The position numbers and the translations under genes are program-made. The notes under the pieces were generated by a model. That model was not told where the DNA came from. It saw nothing but the letters and a program-made list of their open reading frames with translations, and did not search any database. 64,000 nt of DNA from Hyphomicrobiales bacterium (GTDB lineage: Bacteria; Pseudomonadota; Alphaproteobacteria; Rhizobiales; Phreatobacteraceae): contig JAFKKV010000011.1 in assembly GCA_017304475.1 (NCBI GenBank), positions 1 to 64,000 on the forward strand, in the 5' to 3' direction. Every line of letters starts with the position of its first letter. Position 1 is the first letter of the stretch. Shown one piece after another: positions 35,047 through 43,439 of the stretch.

Positions 35047-36042
35047 ATGGGACATCAAGGGACATCGACATTTTCCCGCCGCGCCGTCCTCGGCACGCTC
35101 GCGACGGGAGCCGCATTCCTGGCCGCGCCGCCGACGCTGAGGGCGCAGCGCCTGCAATGGATCGGCGCGACGGCGACGCCGGCAGCCGACTTCATCGGCG
35201 TCTCGCTCGATTTCTTCGCCCGCCGCGTCGCCGAGCTGACCAAGGACCAGATCGTCATTTCCTCGCATCACGGCGGCTCGCTCGGCGGCGAGCGCGAACA
35301 TGTCGAGGCGCTGCTGCAGGGCGCAGTCCAGGTTGCGACCCCCGGCCAGGGCGTGCTCGCCGGCTGGTACCGGCCGGCCGAGGTCTGGACCCATCCCTAT
35401 CTGTTCAAGGATGTCGCCCACAAGGACCGCGTCTGGGACACCATGCGCGCCGAATATCAGGCCGATGCCGCCAAGGAGGCGAAGCTCCGGCCGCTCGGCG
35501 CCATTCCGCGCATGCCGCGCCAGTTGTCGTGCAATCGCGTGGTGCGCTCGCCGGCCGACATGAAGGGGCTGAAGATCCGCGTGCCGGAGACCGCGCTGTG
35601 GCGGCGCACCTTCGAAATGTTCGGCGCGTCGCCGACGCCGCTGCCCTTCCCGGAGGTGTTCCAGGCGCTGAAGTCAGGCGTCATCGACGGCCAGGAAAAC
35701 CCCACCGCGCTCACCTTCAATTCCGGCATTTTCGACGCCAATACGCATCTCTCGCTGACCGAGCACATGATGCAGGACAATTGCATGCTGGTCGGCGAGG
35801 TCGCCTACCAGCGGCTGACGCCCGAACTGCGGGCCGCCCTCGACCGGGCGGCGCGCGACATGGAGGCGGAGCTCAGGCCCAAGGTGATCGCCGACGACGC
35901 CGCGGTCATGCAGCAGGTCAGGGCCAAGCGGATCGTCGTCACCGAGGTCGACAAGGCGGCCTTCAGCGCCACCGTCAAGACGCTGGTGAACGAGTTCCCG
36001 GCCGGCAAGAAATGGGTCGAGCGTATCGCGCAGATCACCTGA
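35047..36042 (+). CDS. dctP: TRAP transporter substrate-binding protein (DctP family)
   Basis: A 331-residue periplasmic binding protein. A twin-arginine-type signal peptide (FSRRAVLGTLATGAAFLAA, then TLRAQ) precedes the DctP fold. Hallmarks are the middle segment LKIRVPETALWRRTFEMFG (with the carboxylate-binding Arg after LKIRVP), GASPTPLPFPEVFQALKSGVIDGQENP, and the following Asn/Phe positions. GAGGAGGAA precedes ATG 35047. It binds a small carboxylate, plausibly a sugar acid given the catabolic neighbours, and hands it to the DctQM pair downstream. Confidence 0.93.
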   Translation: MGHQGTSTFSRRAVLGTLATGAAFLAAPPTLRAQRLQWIGATATPAADFIGVSLDFFARRVAELTKDQIVISSHHGGSLGGEREHVEALLQGAVQVATPGQGVLAGWYRPAEVWTHPYLFKDVAHKDRVWDTMRAEYQADAAKEAKLRPLGAIPRMPRQLSCNRVVRSPADMKGLKIRVPETALWRRTFEMFGASPTPLPFPEVFQALKSGVIDGQENPTALTFNSGIFDANTHLSLTEHMMQDNCMLVGEVAYQRLTPELRAALDRAARDMEAELRPKVIADDAAVMQQVRAKRIVVTEVDKAAFSATVKTLVNEFPAGKKWVERIAQIT

Positions 36043-36051
36043 GGCCTCGCA

Positions 36052-36074
36052 CCGGGCGGCCGACCGCCGCCCGG
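36052..36074 (+). promoter_or_regulatory. Intercistronic hairpin after dctP
   Basis: CCGGGCGGC (36052-36060) and GCCGCCCGG (36066-36074) form a nine-pair stem with a five-base loop, followed by a T-rich stretch. It sits between dctP and dctQ, where attenuation would raise the ratio of binding protein to permease, as at 18565-18598. Confidence 0.6.
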
Positions 36075-36105
36075 CTTTCCTGAATTTCTTGGCGTGGAAC
36101 CGGGC

Positions 36106-36606
36106 ATGAAAACTGTCATCGGCGGGCTTTGCAATGCGATCACCGAGGTCGCGAAACTGGTTCTCGGCGGTTGCGTCGCGGCCATCGTGCTGATCACGCT
36201 CGCCGCCGTCTGGTGGCGCTACGTGCTCAACGCACCGATCTCCTGGATCGAGCAGGTGTCGAACATCCTGTTCATCTGGATTACCTTTGTCGGCGCCGCG
36301 GTGCTCTATCGCCAGAAACTGCATATCGGCGTCGACATGTTCATCGACATGCTCAAGGGCCGCCCCAAGCAGGTGATGTTCTGGGTGATCGAGCTGGGCA
36401 ATCTGGGCTTCATCGTCGTCCTGTTCATCTACTCGATGAAGCTGAGCATCGACGTGCTGCCCAACACCTATGGCGCACTCGATATTTCGCCGGCTTATTT
36501 CTATTTCTCGGCGCCGGTCGCCTGCGTGATGATGATGTTCTACTTCCTCGAGAAGATCGTCGACCCGTCGAAACGGGTGCCCGAAGGCTCGGTTGGAGAT
36601 TTCTGA
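36106..36606 (+). CDS. dctQ: TRAP transporter small permease (DctQ family)
   Basis: A 166-residue membrane protein with four helices, the normal layout of DctQ. Family positions include VWWRYVLNAPISWIEQVSNILFIW and the AAVLYRQKLHIGVDMF segment between helices 2 and 3. It forms the membrane complex with DctM. ATG 36106 is preceded by GTGGAA; an in-frame GTG at 36094 is an alternative. It ends one base before the dctM start. Confidence 0.9.
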   Translation: MKTVIGGLCNAITEVAKLVLGGCVAAIVLITLAAVWWRYVLNAPISWIEQVSNILFIWITFVGAAVLYRQKLHIGVDMFIDMLKGRPKQVMFWVIELGNLGFIVVLFIYSMKLSIDVLPNTYGALDISPAYFYFSAPVACVMMMFYFLEKIVDPSKRVPEGSVGDF

Positions 36607-36607
36607 C

Positions 36608-37891
36608 ATGAGCACGGTTCTCATCGGCGGTTTCTTCCTGCTCCTCGCGCTCTCCTTCCCCATCGGTTTCGCCATGGGCATCGCCACCATGGGGGCGATC
36701 TGGACCCATGGCGGCCTGCCCATGTCGCTGCTCGCCCAGCGCACGCTGGTCGGAGCCGACAGCTACGCCCTGCTGGCCATTCCCTTCTTCATCCTCGCCG
36801 GCAACCTGATGAATGGCGGCGGCATCACCACCCAGATCATCAATCTGGCCAATGCCATGGTCGGCCGCTTCCGCGGTGGCCTGGCGCTGACCTCGGTGAT
36901 GGCTGCGATGATCTTTTCCGGCCTCTCGGGTTCGGCCGCGGCGGATGCCTCGGCGCTCGGCAAGGTGCTGATCCCCGCCATGAAGAAGCAGGGCTATGGC
37001 GGCGGCTTCGCAGCCGCGCTGATGGCCTCGGCCTGCGTCAACGGGCCGATCATCCCGCCGTCGATCCCGCTGGTGATCTACGGCCTGTCGGCCGGCAAGG
37101 GCGTCTCGATCATCGCGCTGTTCCTCGGCGGCATCGTGCCCGGCGTGCTGCTCGGCGTGGCGCTGATGGTCGCCGCCTACTGGATCTCGGTCCGGCGCAA
37201 CTATCCGACCACCGCCGCCGTGCCCTTCCGCGAAATCCCGCGCATGGTCGTGCCGGCGCTCTGGGCGCTGATGATGCCTGTCATCATCCTGCTCGGCGTC
37301 ACCGGCGGCATCGTCACCGTCACCGAGAGCGCCACCATCGCGGTCGTCTATGCCGCCTTTGTCGGCTTCTTCATCTATCGCGAGCTGAACGTGCGGACGG
37401 TCTGGCCGATCCTGGTGCAGACCGCGCTCGATACCGCGCTGGTCATGTTCATCATCGCCTTGTCGAGCGGTTTCGGCTGGCTGCTCGCGGTCTCCGGCAT
37501 GCCCAGGGCGATCGCCGCCGGCATCGCCTCTGTCTCCAGCGACCCCTTGGTCATCCTCATGATGATCAATGTCTTCCTCCTGATCATCGGCATCTTCATG
37601 GAGCCGCTGCCGGCGCTGTTCATCCTTATCCCGGTTCTGGTGCCGGTGGTCAGCGCGGTCGGCATCGACCTCGTCCATTTCGGCTTGGTCATGGTGTTCA
37701 ACCTCTGCCTCGGGCTGATCACCCCGCCGGTCGGCATCCTCCTCTACATCTGCGCCAATTTCGCCGGAGTGAAGCTGGAGGAGGAGAGCCGCGAACTCGG
37801 TCCCTTCCTCGGCGCCGGCCTCGTGGTGCTGGTGCTGATCACCGTGTTCCCGGCGACCGTGCTCTGGCTGCCGAAAGTCCTCTTGAACTGA
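36608..37891 (+). CDS. dctM: TRAP transporter large permease (DctM family)
   Basis: A 427-residue, twelve-helix secondary transporter subunit that uses the sodium or proton gradient. Typical features are the opening FLLLALSFPIGFAMG, ALLAIPFFILAGNLMNGGGI, the FSGLSGSAAADASALGKVLIP stretch and NGPIIPPSIPLVIYG, which build the substrate and ion sites. The start ATG 36608 overlaps the end of dctQ so closely that translation must be coupled. GGAG lies about nine bases upstream. Confidence 0.93.
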   Translation: MSTVLIGGFFLLLALSFPIGFAMGIATMGAIWTHGGLPMSLLAQRTLVGADSYALLAIPFFILAGNLMNGGGITTQIINLANAMVGRFRGGLALTSVMAAMIFSGLSGSAAADASALGKVLIPAMKKQGYGGGFAAALMASACVNGPIIPPSIPLVIYGLSAGKGVSIIALFLGGIVPGVLLGVALMVAAYWISVRRNYPTTAAVPFREIPRMVVPALWALMMPVIILLGVTGGIVTVTESATIAVVYAAFVGFFIYRELNVRTVWPILVQTALDTALVMFIIALSSGFGWLLAVSGMPRAIAAGIASVSSDPLVILMMINVFLLIIGIFMEPLPALFILIPVLVPVVSAVGIDLVHFGLVMVFNLCLGLITPPVGILLYICANFAGVKLEEESRELGPFLGAGLVVLVLITVFPATVLWLPKVLLN

Positions 37892-37902
37892 CGGATGAGA
37901 CC

Positions 37903-38700
37903 ATGACTGCGAGCAGGCTGGAAAATCGCCTGGCGCTGGTGTTCGGCGCCGGATCGGTCGGCCCCGGCTGGGGCAATGGCAAGGCCTCGGCGGTGGCCTA
38001 TGCCCGCGCCGGCGCCCGGGTCGTCTGCGTCGACATCAACAGGACGGCGGCGGAAGAAACCGCCGGCATCATCGCAAGCGAGGGCGGCAAAGCAGAGGCG
38101 CTCGCCTGCGACGTGACGCGCTCGGCCGAGGTCGACGATGTCGTCGGCCATGCGATCGCGGCCTTCGGTGCCGTCGACATCCTGCATAACAATGTCGGCC
38201 ATGCCTTGATGGGCGGGCCGCCCGATCTCTCCGAGGACGACTGGCACCGCGAGATCGACCTGAACGTGACGGGCATGTTCCTCGCCTGCAAGGCGGTCAT
38301 TCCCGGCATGCTCGCCCAGGGCAAGGGCGTCATCACCAACATTTCCTCGGTCGCCGCCATACGCTTCACCGGCTATCGCTATGCGAGCTATTACGCGGCC
38401 AAGGGCGCGGTGAACCAGTTCACCGTCGGCATCGCCCTGCAATATGCCCGGCAGGGCCTGCGCGCCAACGCCATCATGCCCGGGCTGATGGACACGCCGC
38501 TGATCTACCAGCAGATCACCGGGGCCTATACCTCGCCCGACGCCATGGTGAAGGAACGCCACGAGGCCTCGCCCACCGGCCGCATGGGCACCGGCTGGGA
38601 CATCGCCCATGCCGCCGTGTTCCTGGCGAGCGACGAGGCCTCCTACATCAATGCCGTCTGCCTGCCGGTGGATGGCGGCCTGACCGCCCGCTGCGCCTGA
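37903..38700 (+). CDS. Classical SDR oxidoreductase
   Basis: A 265-residue short-chain dehydrogenase. The cofactor loop (LALVFGAGSVGPGWGNGKA) is unusual: it has a longer glycine turn than the canonical TGxxxGIG. The rest is normal: HNNVGHAL in place of NNAG, the catalytic Ser in NISSVAAIRF and the YxxxK pair in YYAAKG, then PGLMDTPL. It starts 11 bases after dctM and completes the TRAP cluster, so it probably oxidises the imported sugar acid or polyol, together with the DRL-family enzyme. Confidence 0.9.
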   Translation: MTASRLENRLALVFGAGSVGPGWGNGKASAVAYARAGARVVCVDINRTAAEETAGIIASEGGKAEALACDVTRSAEVDDVVGHAIAAFGAVDILHNNVGHALMGGPPDLSEDDWHREIDLNVTGMFLACKAVIPGMLAQGKGVITNISSVAAIRFTGYRYASYYAAKGAVNQFTVGIALQYARQGLRANAIMPGLMDTPLIYQQITGAYTSPDAMVKERHEASPTGRMGTGWDIAHAAVFLASDEASYINAVCLPVDGGLTARCA

Positions 38701-38730
38701 GGCGAGTGCCGATTATTGCTCGCCGCCACT

Positions 38731-38913
38731 TCGTCATGCCCGGGCTTGTCCCTGATATCCACGAATTCGTCCTCCGGACGATCAAGTCGTGGGTGGCCGG
38801 GACAAGCCCGGCCAGGACGGAGAGAGCGGGGCGATGGCAGCCCGGCACGACGACGGCCTCCTGCTTGCACCACCTCGTCGTGCCCGGGCTTGTCCCGGGC
38901 ATCCACGAATTCG
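38731..38913. repeat. REP-like palindromic repeats, three copies
   Basis: Unit A (38731-38769) starts TCGTCATGCCCGGGCTTGTC; unit B (38784-38821) is in the opposite orientation; unit C (38876-38913) repeats the direction of A. Each has the CCGGGCTTGTCCCGGG-type dyad and the CACGAATTC end seen at 11908 and 51100. They fill the gap between two convergent genes and may act as terminators. Confidence 0.75.
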
Positions 38914-38964
38914 CTGTACCAAAATCAACCGGTCATGATCGCGGCGCCGCCGGCCTGATCCGCG

Positions 38965-39636
38965 TCAGAGACCCGGTTCGTCACGCGCCGGCACGACGTT
39001 GCGGTGCGCCAGCTTCTGGAGCTGCTCATAGAGGTCGGGGCTGTCGGCGCTGCACACGCAAATGGCCCGGGCCGGTCCGTCGCCGGCATTCAGATAGGCG
39101 TGCGCCATCGTGCTGTCGATATAGATGCCGTCGCCCGGCTCCAGCAGTTCGGCTGCATAAAATTCGGTATGGACGGCGACCCGGCCTTCGAGCACCAGCA
39201 GATATTCCTCGCCGGAATGGCGCATCAGCGGCCCGAATTCCGCGAGCGTCCGCGCCGTGAGTTCCGCGATGATCGGGATCATCCGTTTACCCAGCAATTC
39301 CGTGTTCTGGTAGAAATAGCCATAGGCATGGGTCCGGACGAACTGGCCCTCGCCCTTGCGGCTGATGCTGCGGCGCGCGGTCGGGAGCACGGCGGCCGGA
39401 TCGCCGGTGCCGGCCGGATGAAACAGCTCCGCCACTTCCATGCCGAGACCGGCGCTGAGCTGCAGCAGTTTGTCATAGGTCAGCGACATCTGGTGGTTCT
39501 CGACCTTGGACAAGGTCGAGAGCGCCATGCCGGTTCGCTCCGAGACCTCCTTCAATGTCAGGCCGCGTATCCGCCGGGCCGCCTTCAGGCAATCACCGAG
39601 CAGGGGACGGGCGGGGGTCTGGGCAGCGACGGTCAT
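38965..39636 (-). CDS. XRE-family regulator with C-terminal cupin domain
   Basis: A 223-residue regulator. The N-terminal helix-turn-helix (about 12-70) reads LKAARRIRGLTLKEVSERTG and ALSTLSKVENHQ. The C-terminal cupin domain (about 120-200) includes HSGEEYLLVLEGRVAVH and ELLEPGDGIYIDSTMAHAYLN, a metal- or ligand-binding barrel. ATG 39636 is chosen; a longer in-frame start runs into AT-rich promoter DNA. It diverges from the M81 peptidase gene, its likely target, across 180 bases. Confidence 0.9.
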   Translation of the reverse strand: MTVAAQTPARPLLGDCLKAARRIRGLTLKEVSERTGMALSTLSKVENHQMSLTYDKLLQLSAGLGMEVAELFHPAGTGDPAAVLPTARRSISRKGEGQFVRTHAYGYFYQNTELLGKRMIPIIAELTARTLAEFGPLMRHSGEEYLLVLEGRVAVHTEFYAAELLEPGDGIYIDSTMAHAYLNAGDGPARAICVCSADSPDLYEQLQKLAHRNVVPARDEPGL

Positions 39637-39816
39637 GAACGGTCCAGTAGCAGAGGCCAATGGGAATTGCGATATTGGATAGTAGTTTAGTGGATACGCT
39701 AAAAAATTCCATCGATACGAAAGTTTGCTCTTGTCATTGACGCGTAACGCGGCTGACAATGGCTCGCCCGGAAAAATGCGGCGTCAGGCGCCGCCCGGAG
39801 CGCCGGAGTTGAGGGC

Positions 39817-41283
39817 ATGAAGATTTTCATGGCGACGCTCGCCACGGAGACCAACACCTTTTCGCCCATCCCGACGGGCCGATCGGCTTTCACCGGCGAC
39901 CGGGAATGGTTCCGCAACGACGGCAGCCGGCATGCCGCCATCACCGCCAACATTCCCTTGATCGCCTGGCGCAAGATGGCCGAGGCCGATGGCCATGCGC
40001 TCGCCGAAAGCATCTGCACCTTCGCCCAGCCGGCCGGCACGACGCTGCGCGCCATCTACGAGGAGCTGCGCGACACCTTGCTGGCCGATCTGAAGGCGGC
40101 CATGCCGGTCGACGTGGTGCTGCTGTTCATGCATGGCGCCATGGTCGCCGAGGGCTATGACGACTGCGAGGGCGATACCCTGGCGCGGGTCCGGGAGGTC
40201 GTCGGCCCCGATGCCAAGATCGGCATCGAGCTCGACCTGCACTGCCATCTCACCGAGCTGATGCGCACCTCGGCGACGGCGATCGTCACCTTCAAGGAAT
40301 ATCCGCATACCGATATCGGCGATCGCGCGCCGGAGCTCTATCGCCTGTGCCTCGATGCGGCCGCGGGCAAGACCCGCCCGGTCACCGCCTATCACGATTG
40401 CCGGATGATCGGCACCTTCCGGCCGACCCAGGAGCCGATGCGCGGCTTCGTTGACCGGATGATGGCGATGGAGGGCAAGGACGGCATTCTCTCGGTGTCC
40501 TTCGGCCATGGCTTCCCCTGGGCCGATGTGGCCGATGTCGGCGCCAAGGTGGTGGTCATCGCCGATGGCGACGAGGCCAAGGCGGCCGCGCTCGCGGCGC
40601 GGCTCGGCCGCGAATTGTGGGACCTGCGCGAGGCGATCACTGCCCGCATGGACACGATCGACCAGGGCATCGATGCCGCCCTGGACGGGGGCAAGGGCCT
40701 CGTGGTCATCGCCGACGCCGCCGACAATCCCGGCGGCGGCGCGCCGGCCGACAGCACCTATCTGCTGCGGCGCCTCATCGAACGCGGGGTCAAGGGCGCC
40801 GTGCTCGGCTGTTTCTGGGATCCCCAGGCGGTCCAGCTCTGCATCGAGGCGGGCGAAGGCTCGCGCTTCCTCTTACGTGTCGGCGGCAAATGTGGTCCGG
40901 CCTCGGGTGATCCGGTCGACCTCTTCGTCACGGTCCGCCGCGTCGCGCTCGACCATTCGCAGGCGGGCTTGAGCGGTGGCCGCTCGAATTTCGGCCCGAG
41001 CGTCTGGGTTTCGGCCGACGGCATCGATCTCGTTCTGGTCACCCGCCGCCTGCAGACCTTCGCGCCCGATGCCTTTACCGGCCTCGGCATAACCCTCGAC
41101 GACAAGCTGCTGGTGGCGGTCAAGTCCTCGCAGCATTTCCAGGCGGCGTTTGCGCCGATCGCCCGGCAGGTTCGCTACGTCTCCAGTCCCGGCGCGCTGC
41201 AGTTCGACTATGCCGAGATCGGCTATACCAAGCTCCAGACGCCGTTCTGGCCGCGTGTGGCCGACCCCTATTCCGGCCGTTGA
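39817..41283 (+). CDS. M81-family metallopeptidase-like protein (MlrC)
   Basis: A 488-residue MlrC/DUF1485 protein. The N-terminal domain starts KIFMATLATETNTFSPIPT and contains ELDLHCHLTELM with probable zinc ligands, plus VTFKEYPHTDIGDRA. The C-terminal MlrC domain has VIADAADNPGGGAPADSTYLLRRLI. The founding member finishes microcystin degradation, but the family is broad and often sits with peptide or amino-acid uptake genes, as here. It starts 180 bases from the divergent XRE-cupin regulator and is followed 11 bases later by a binding protein. Confidence 0.88.
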   Translation: MKIFMATLATETNTFSPIPTGRSAFTGDREWFRNDGSRHAAITANIPLIAWRKMAEADGHALAESICTFAQPAGTTLRAIYEELRDTLLADLKAAMPVDVVLLFMHGAMVAEGYDDCEGDTLARVREVVGPDAKIGIELDLHCHLTELMRTSATAIVTFKEYPHTDIGDRAPELYRLCLDAAAGKTRPVTAYHDCRMIGTFRPTQEPMRGFVDRMMAMEGKDGILSVSFGHGFPWADVADVGAKVVVIADGDEAKAAALAARLGRELWDLREAITARMDTIDQGIDAALDGGKGLVVIADAADNPGGGAPADSTYLLRRLIERGVKGAVLGCFWDPQAVQLCIEAGEGSRFLLRVGGKCGPASGDPVDLFVTVRRVALDHSQAGLSGGRSNFGPSVWVSADGIDLVLVTRRLQTFAPDAFTGLGITLDDKLLVAVKSSQHFQAAFAPIARQVRYVSSPGALQFDYAEIGYTKLQTPFWPRVADPYSGR

Positions 41284-41294
41284 GGGGTAAGATC

Positions 41295-42896
41295 ATGACC
41301 ACGATCACGCGTCGCTCCACGCTGCGGGCCCTTGCCGGCGCCGCTCTCGCTCCGGCCTCGTTTGCGCCGCTGGCCCGTCCGGCCATCGCCCAGGCCGCGG
41401 CCAATACGCTGCATTTCGTGCCATCGAGCGATCTCGCCGCGCTCGATCCGATCTGGACCACCGGTTATGTCGTGCGCAATCACGGCTACATGGTCTTCGA
41501 CACGTTGTTCGCCATGGATACCGGGTTCCGTGTCCGGCCGCAGATGGCCGAAAGCCATGAGGTCAGCGACGACGGCAAGACCAGCACGATCCGCCTGCGT
41601 CCGGGCCTGAAGTTCCACGACGGCACGCCGGTCCGTGCGGTCGACTGCGTCGCCAGCATCCGCCGCTGGGCGGCGCGCGACGGCTTCGGCCAGACCTTGA
41701 TGGCCCAGACCGACGAACTGGCGGCGGTCGACGACCGCACCATCCGGTTCCGGCTCAAGGCGCCGTTCCCGCTGCTGCCCGAGGCGCTCGGCAAATTGTC
41801 CAGCCCGGTGCCGTTCATGATGCCGGAGCGGCTGGCGCTGACCGATCCCAACACGCAGATCAAGGAAGCGATCGGCTCCGGACCCTTCCGTTTCCTGGCC
41901 GACGAATGGCGCCAGGGCGCCAGTGCGTCCTATGTCCGTTTCGACGGCTATGTGCCGCGCGACGAGAAACCCGACGGCATGGCCGGCGGCAAGATGGTCA
42001 ATGTCGCGCGGGTGCAATGGCACACCATGGCCGACGGATCGACCGCCATGTCGGCGCTCAGGACCGGGCAGATGGACTGGCTGGAGGCGCCCTCGGCCGA
42101 CCTGCTGCCGGTGATCGCCCGCCAGCGTAATGTCACCGTCTCGACGCTCGATCCGGTCGGCACCTATGTGCTGCTGCGCTTCAACAGCCTGGTGCCGCCC
42201 TTCGACGATGTCGTGCTCCGGCGTGCCGTGATGCGGGCGCTCAACCAGACCGACTATCTCCAGGCGATGGTCGGCGATTCCAGTCTCTACCGCGAGTGCA
42301 AGGCCTTTTTCCCCTGCGGCACGCCGCTGTCGACCGGCACCGGATCGGCCGCCATGGACGGCAAGCTGGACGAGGCCCGGGCCATGGTGAAAGCGAGCAG
42401 CTATGACGGCCGCAAGGTGGTCATCCTGTCCTCCGCCGACCTGCCCATGCTGGCTCCTCTGGGAGAGGTCACGGCCGACCTCTTGCGCCGGATCGGCATG
42501 CAGGTGGACCTGATCACCACCGACTGGGGCAGCCTTCTGGCCCGTCGCGCCTCGCAGAAGCCGGCGGAGGAGGGGGGCTGGAACATTTTCCACACCACCG
42601 CCGTGGCGCAGGAATTCATGAGCCCGGCATCGCACCTGGCCTTGCGCGGCAGCGGCCGCGCCGCCTGGGCCGGCTGGCCGACCGACCCGAAAATGGAGGC
42701 GCTGCGCACCGAATGGTTCGCCGCGCCCGACCATGCGGCCCAGTTGAAGCTCGCCGCGGCGATGGAACAGCAGGCCTTCGACAGGGTGCCCTATGTGCCG
42801 ATCGGCCAGTTCCGCCAGCCGACCGTGTTCCGCAACGTGGTCAGCGACATCGTGTCCGCCAGCGCGCCGCTGTTCTGGAACCTGCGCAAGGCGTGA
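41295..42896 (+). CDS. ABC transporter substrate-binding protein, family 5 (peptide/opine/nickel type)
   Basis: A 533-residue periplasmic binding protein with a twin-arginine-type signal (ITRRSTLRALAGAALAP, ending AIAQAA). Family-5 signatures include DTLFAMDTGFRVRPQMAES, FHDGTPVRAVDCVASIRRW and ALNQTDYLQAMVGD. It probably binds a peptide or peptide-like compound processed by the M81 protein encoded just upstream. The permeases and ATPases that it would need are absent from the window, so it must share a transporter encoded elsewhere. Confidence 0.9.
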   Translation: MTTITRRSTLRALAGAALAPASFAPLARPAIAQAAANTLHFVPSSDLAALDPIWTTGYVVRNHGYMVFDTLFAMDTGFRVRPQMAESHEVSDDGKTSTIRLRPGLKFHDGTPVRAVDCVASIRRWAARDGFGQTLMAQTDELAAVDDRTIRFRLKAPFPLLPEALGKLSSPVPFMMPERLALTDPNTQIKEAIGSGPFRFLADEWRQGASASYVRFDGYVPRDEKPDGMAGGKMVNVARVQWHTMADGSTAMSALRTGQMDWLEAPSADLLPVIARQRNVTVSTLDPVGTYVLLRFNSLVPPFDDVVLRRAVMRALNQTDYLQAMVGDSSLYRECKAFFPCGTPLSTGTGSAAMDGKLDEARAMVKASSYDGRKVVILSSADLPMLAPLGEVTADLLRRIGMQVDLITTDWGSLLARRASQKPAEEGGWNIFHTTAVAQEFMSPASHLALRGSGRAAWAGWPTDPKMEALRTEWFAAPDHAAQLKLAAAMEQQAFDRVPYVPIGQFRQPTVFRNVVSDIVSASAPLFWNLRKA

Positions 42897-42946
42897 CGGG
42901 CAGACCGGCGTCACGGTCGGTTGCGGGAGCGGCCATGGCGATCTAG

Positions 42947-42967
42947 ATAGATAGGCTACCTATCTAT
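42947..42967. promoter_or_regulatory. Perfect palindrome upstream of the MarR gene, probable MarR operator
   Basis: ATAGATAGG (42947-42955) and CCTATCTAT (42959-42967) are perfect inverted arms around CTA. The site ends four bases before the MarR start codon (42972), so bound protein would block the ribosome site and any nearby promoter. It is also more AT-rich than its surroundings. The dyad is observed; MarR binding is inferred from position. Confidence 0.75.
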
Positions 42968-42971
42968 TGAG

Positions 42972-43439
42972 ATGAAGCCTAAGGGCCCGATGTCCGCTCC
43001 GCGAAGCTCCGGTGATGCCGATGACGTGCTGGCCCTGGCGGAAGAGCTGCGGCCGGTCCTGCGTCGCCTGCTGCGCAGCCTCCGCCGCGAGAGCCGCGAT
43101 CTCGGCGCCTCGCCGCTGCAGAGCCTCTTGCTGGTGGCGATCGTCGAACAGCCCGGCATCGGCGTCGGCGAGCTGGCGCGCCAGGAGAATCTGCGCGGGC
43201 CGACCATCAGCGGCCATATCAAGGCCATGGAGACCGCGGGCCTGGTCGCCCGCACCGCGTCCGATCCGGACGACCGGCGCCGCGTCGGGCTGGTCGCCAC
43301 GCCGAAAGGCCATGAGGTGATCGTGGCGATGCGGCGCCGGCGCACCGACTGGCTGGCGCAGAGGCTCGCCGGACTGTCGCCCGAGGCGCGCCGGGCGATC
43401 CGCGCCGCACTCGAACCCTTGGGCGAGATCGGACGATGA
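42972..43439 (+). CDS. MarR-family transcriptional regulator
   Basis: A 155-residue winged-helix repressor. The recognition region reads GVGELARQENLRGPTISGHIKAMETAGLV, followed by the wing RTASDPDDRRRVGLVATPKG, both typical of MarR proteins. It is translated together with the drug exporter gene through an ATGA overlap. With the palindrome just upstream of its own start this looks like a self-repressing efflux unit released by a toxic ligand. Confidence 0.92.
   Translation: MKPKGPMSAPRSSGDADDVLALAEELRPVLRRLLRSLRRESRDLGASPLQSLLLVAIVEQPGIGVGELARQENLRGPTISGHIKAMETAGLVARTASDPDDRRRVGLVATPKGHEVIVAMRRRRTDWLAQRLAGLSPEARRAIRAALEPLGEIGR

Noticed and set aside
38643..38906. Short frames encoding SPGTT/VPGIHEF-like peptides
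   Set aside because: They are translations of the REP-like repeats and recur in several frames and places.
38731..38913. Repeated units considered as a CRISPR array
   Set aside because: Only three units, in mixed orientation, with unequal spacing and no cas genes; they are REP-like palindromes.
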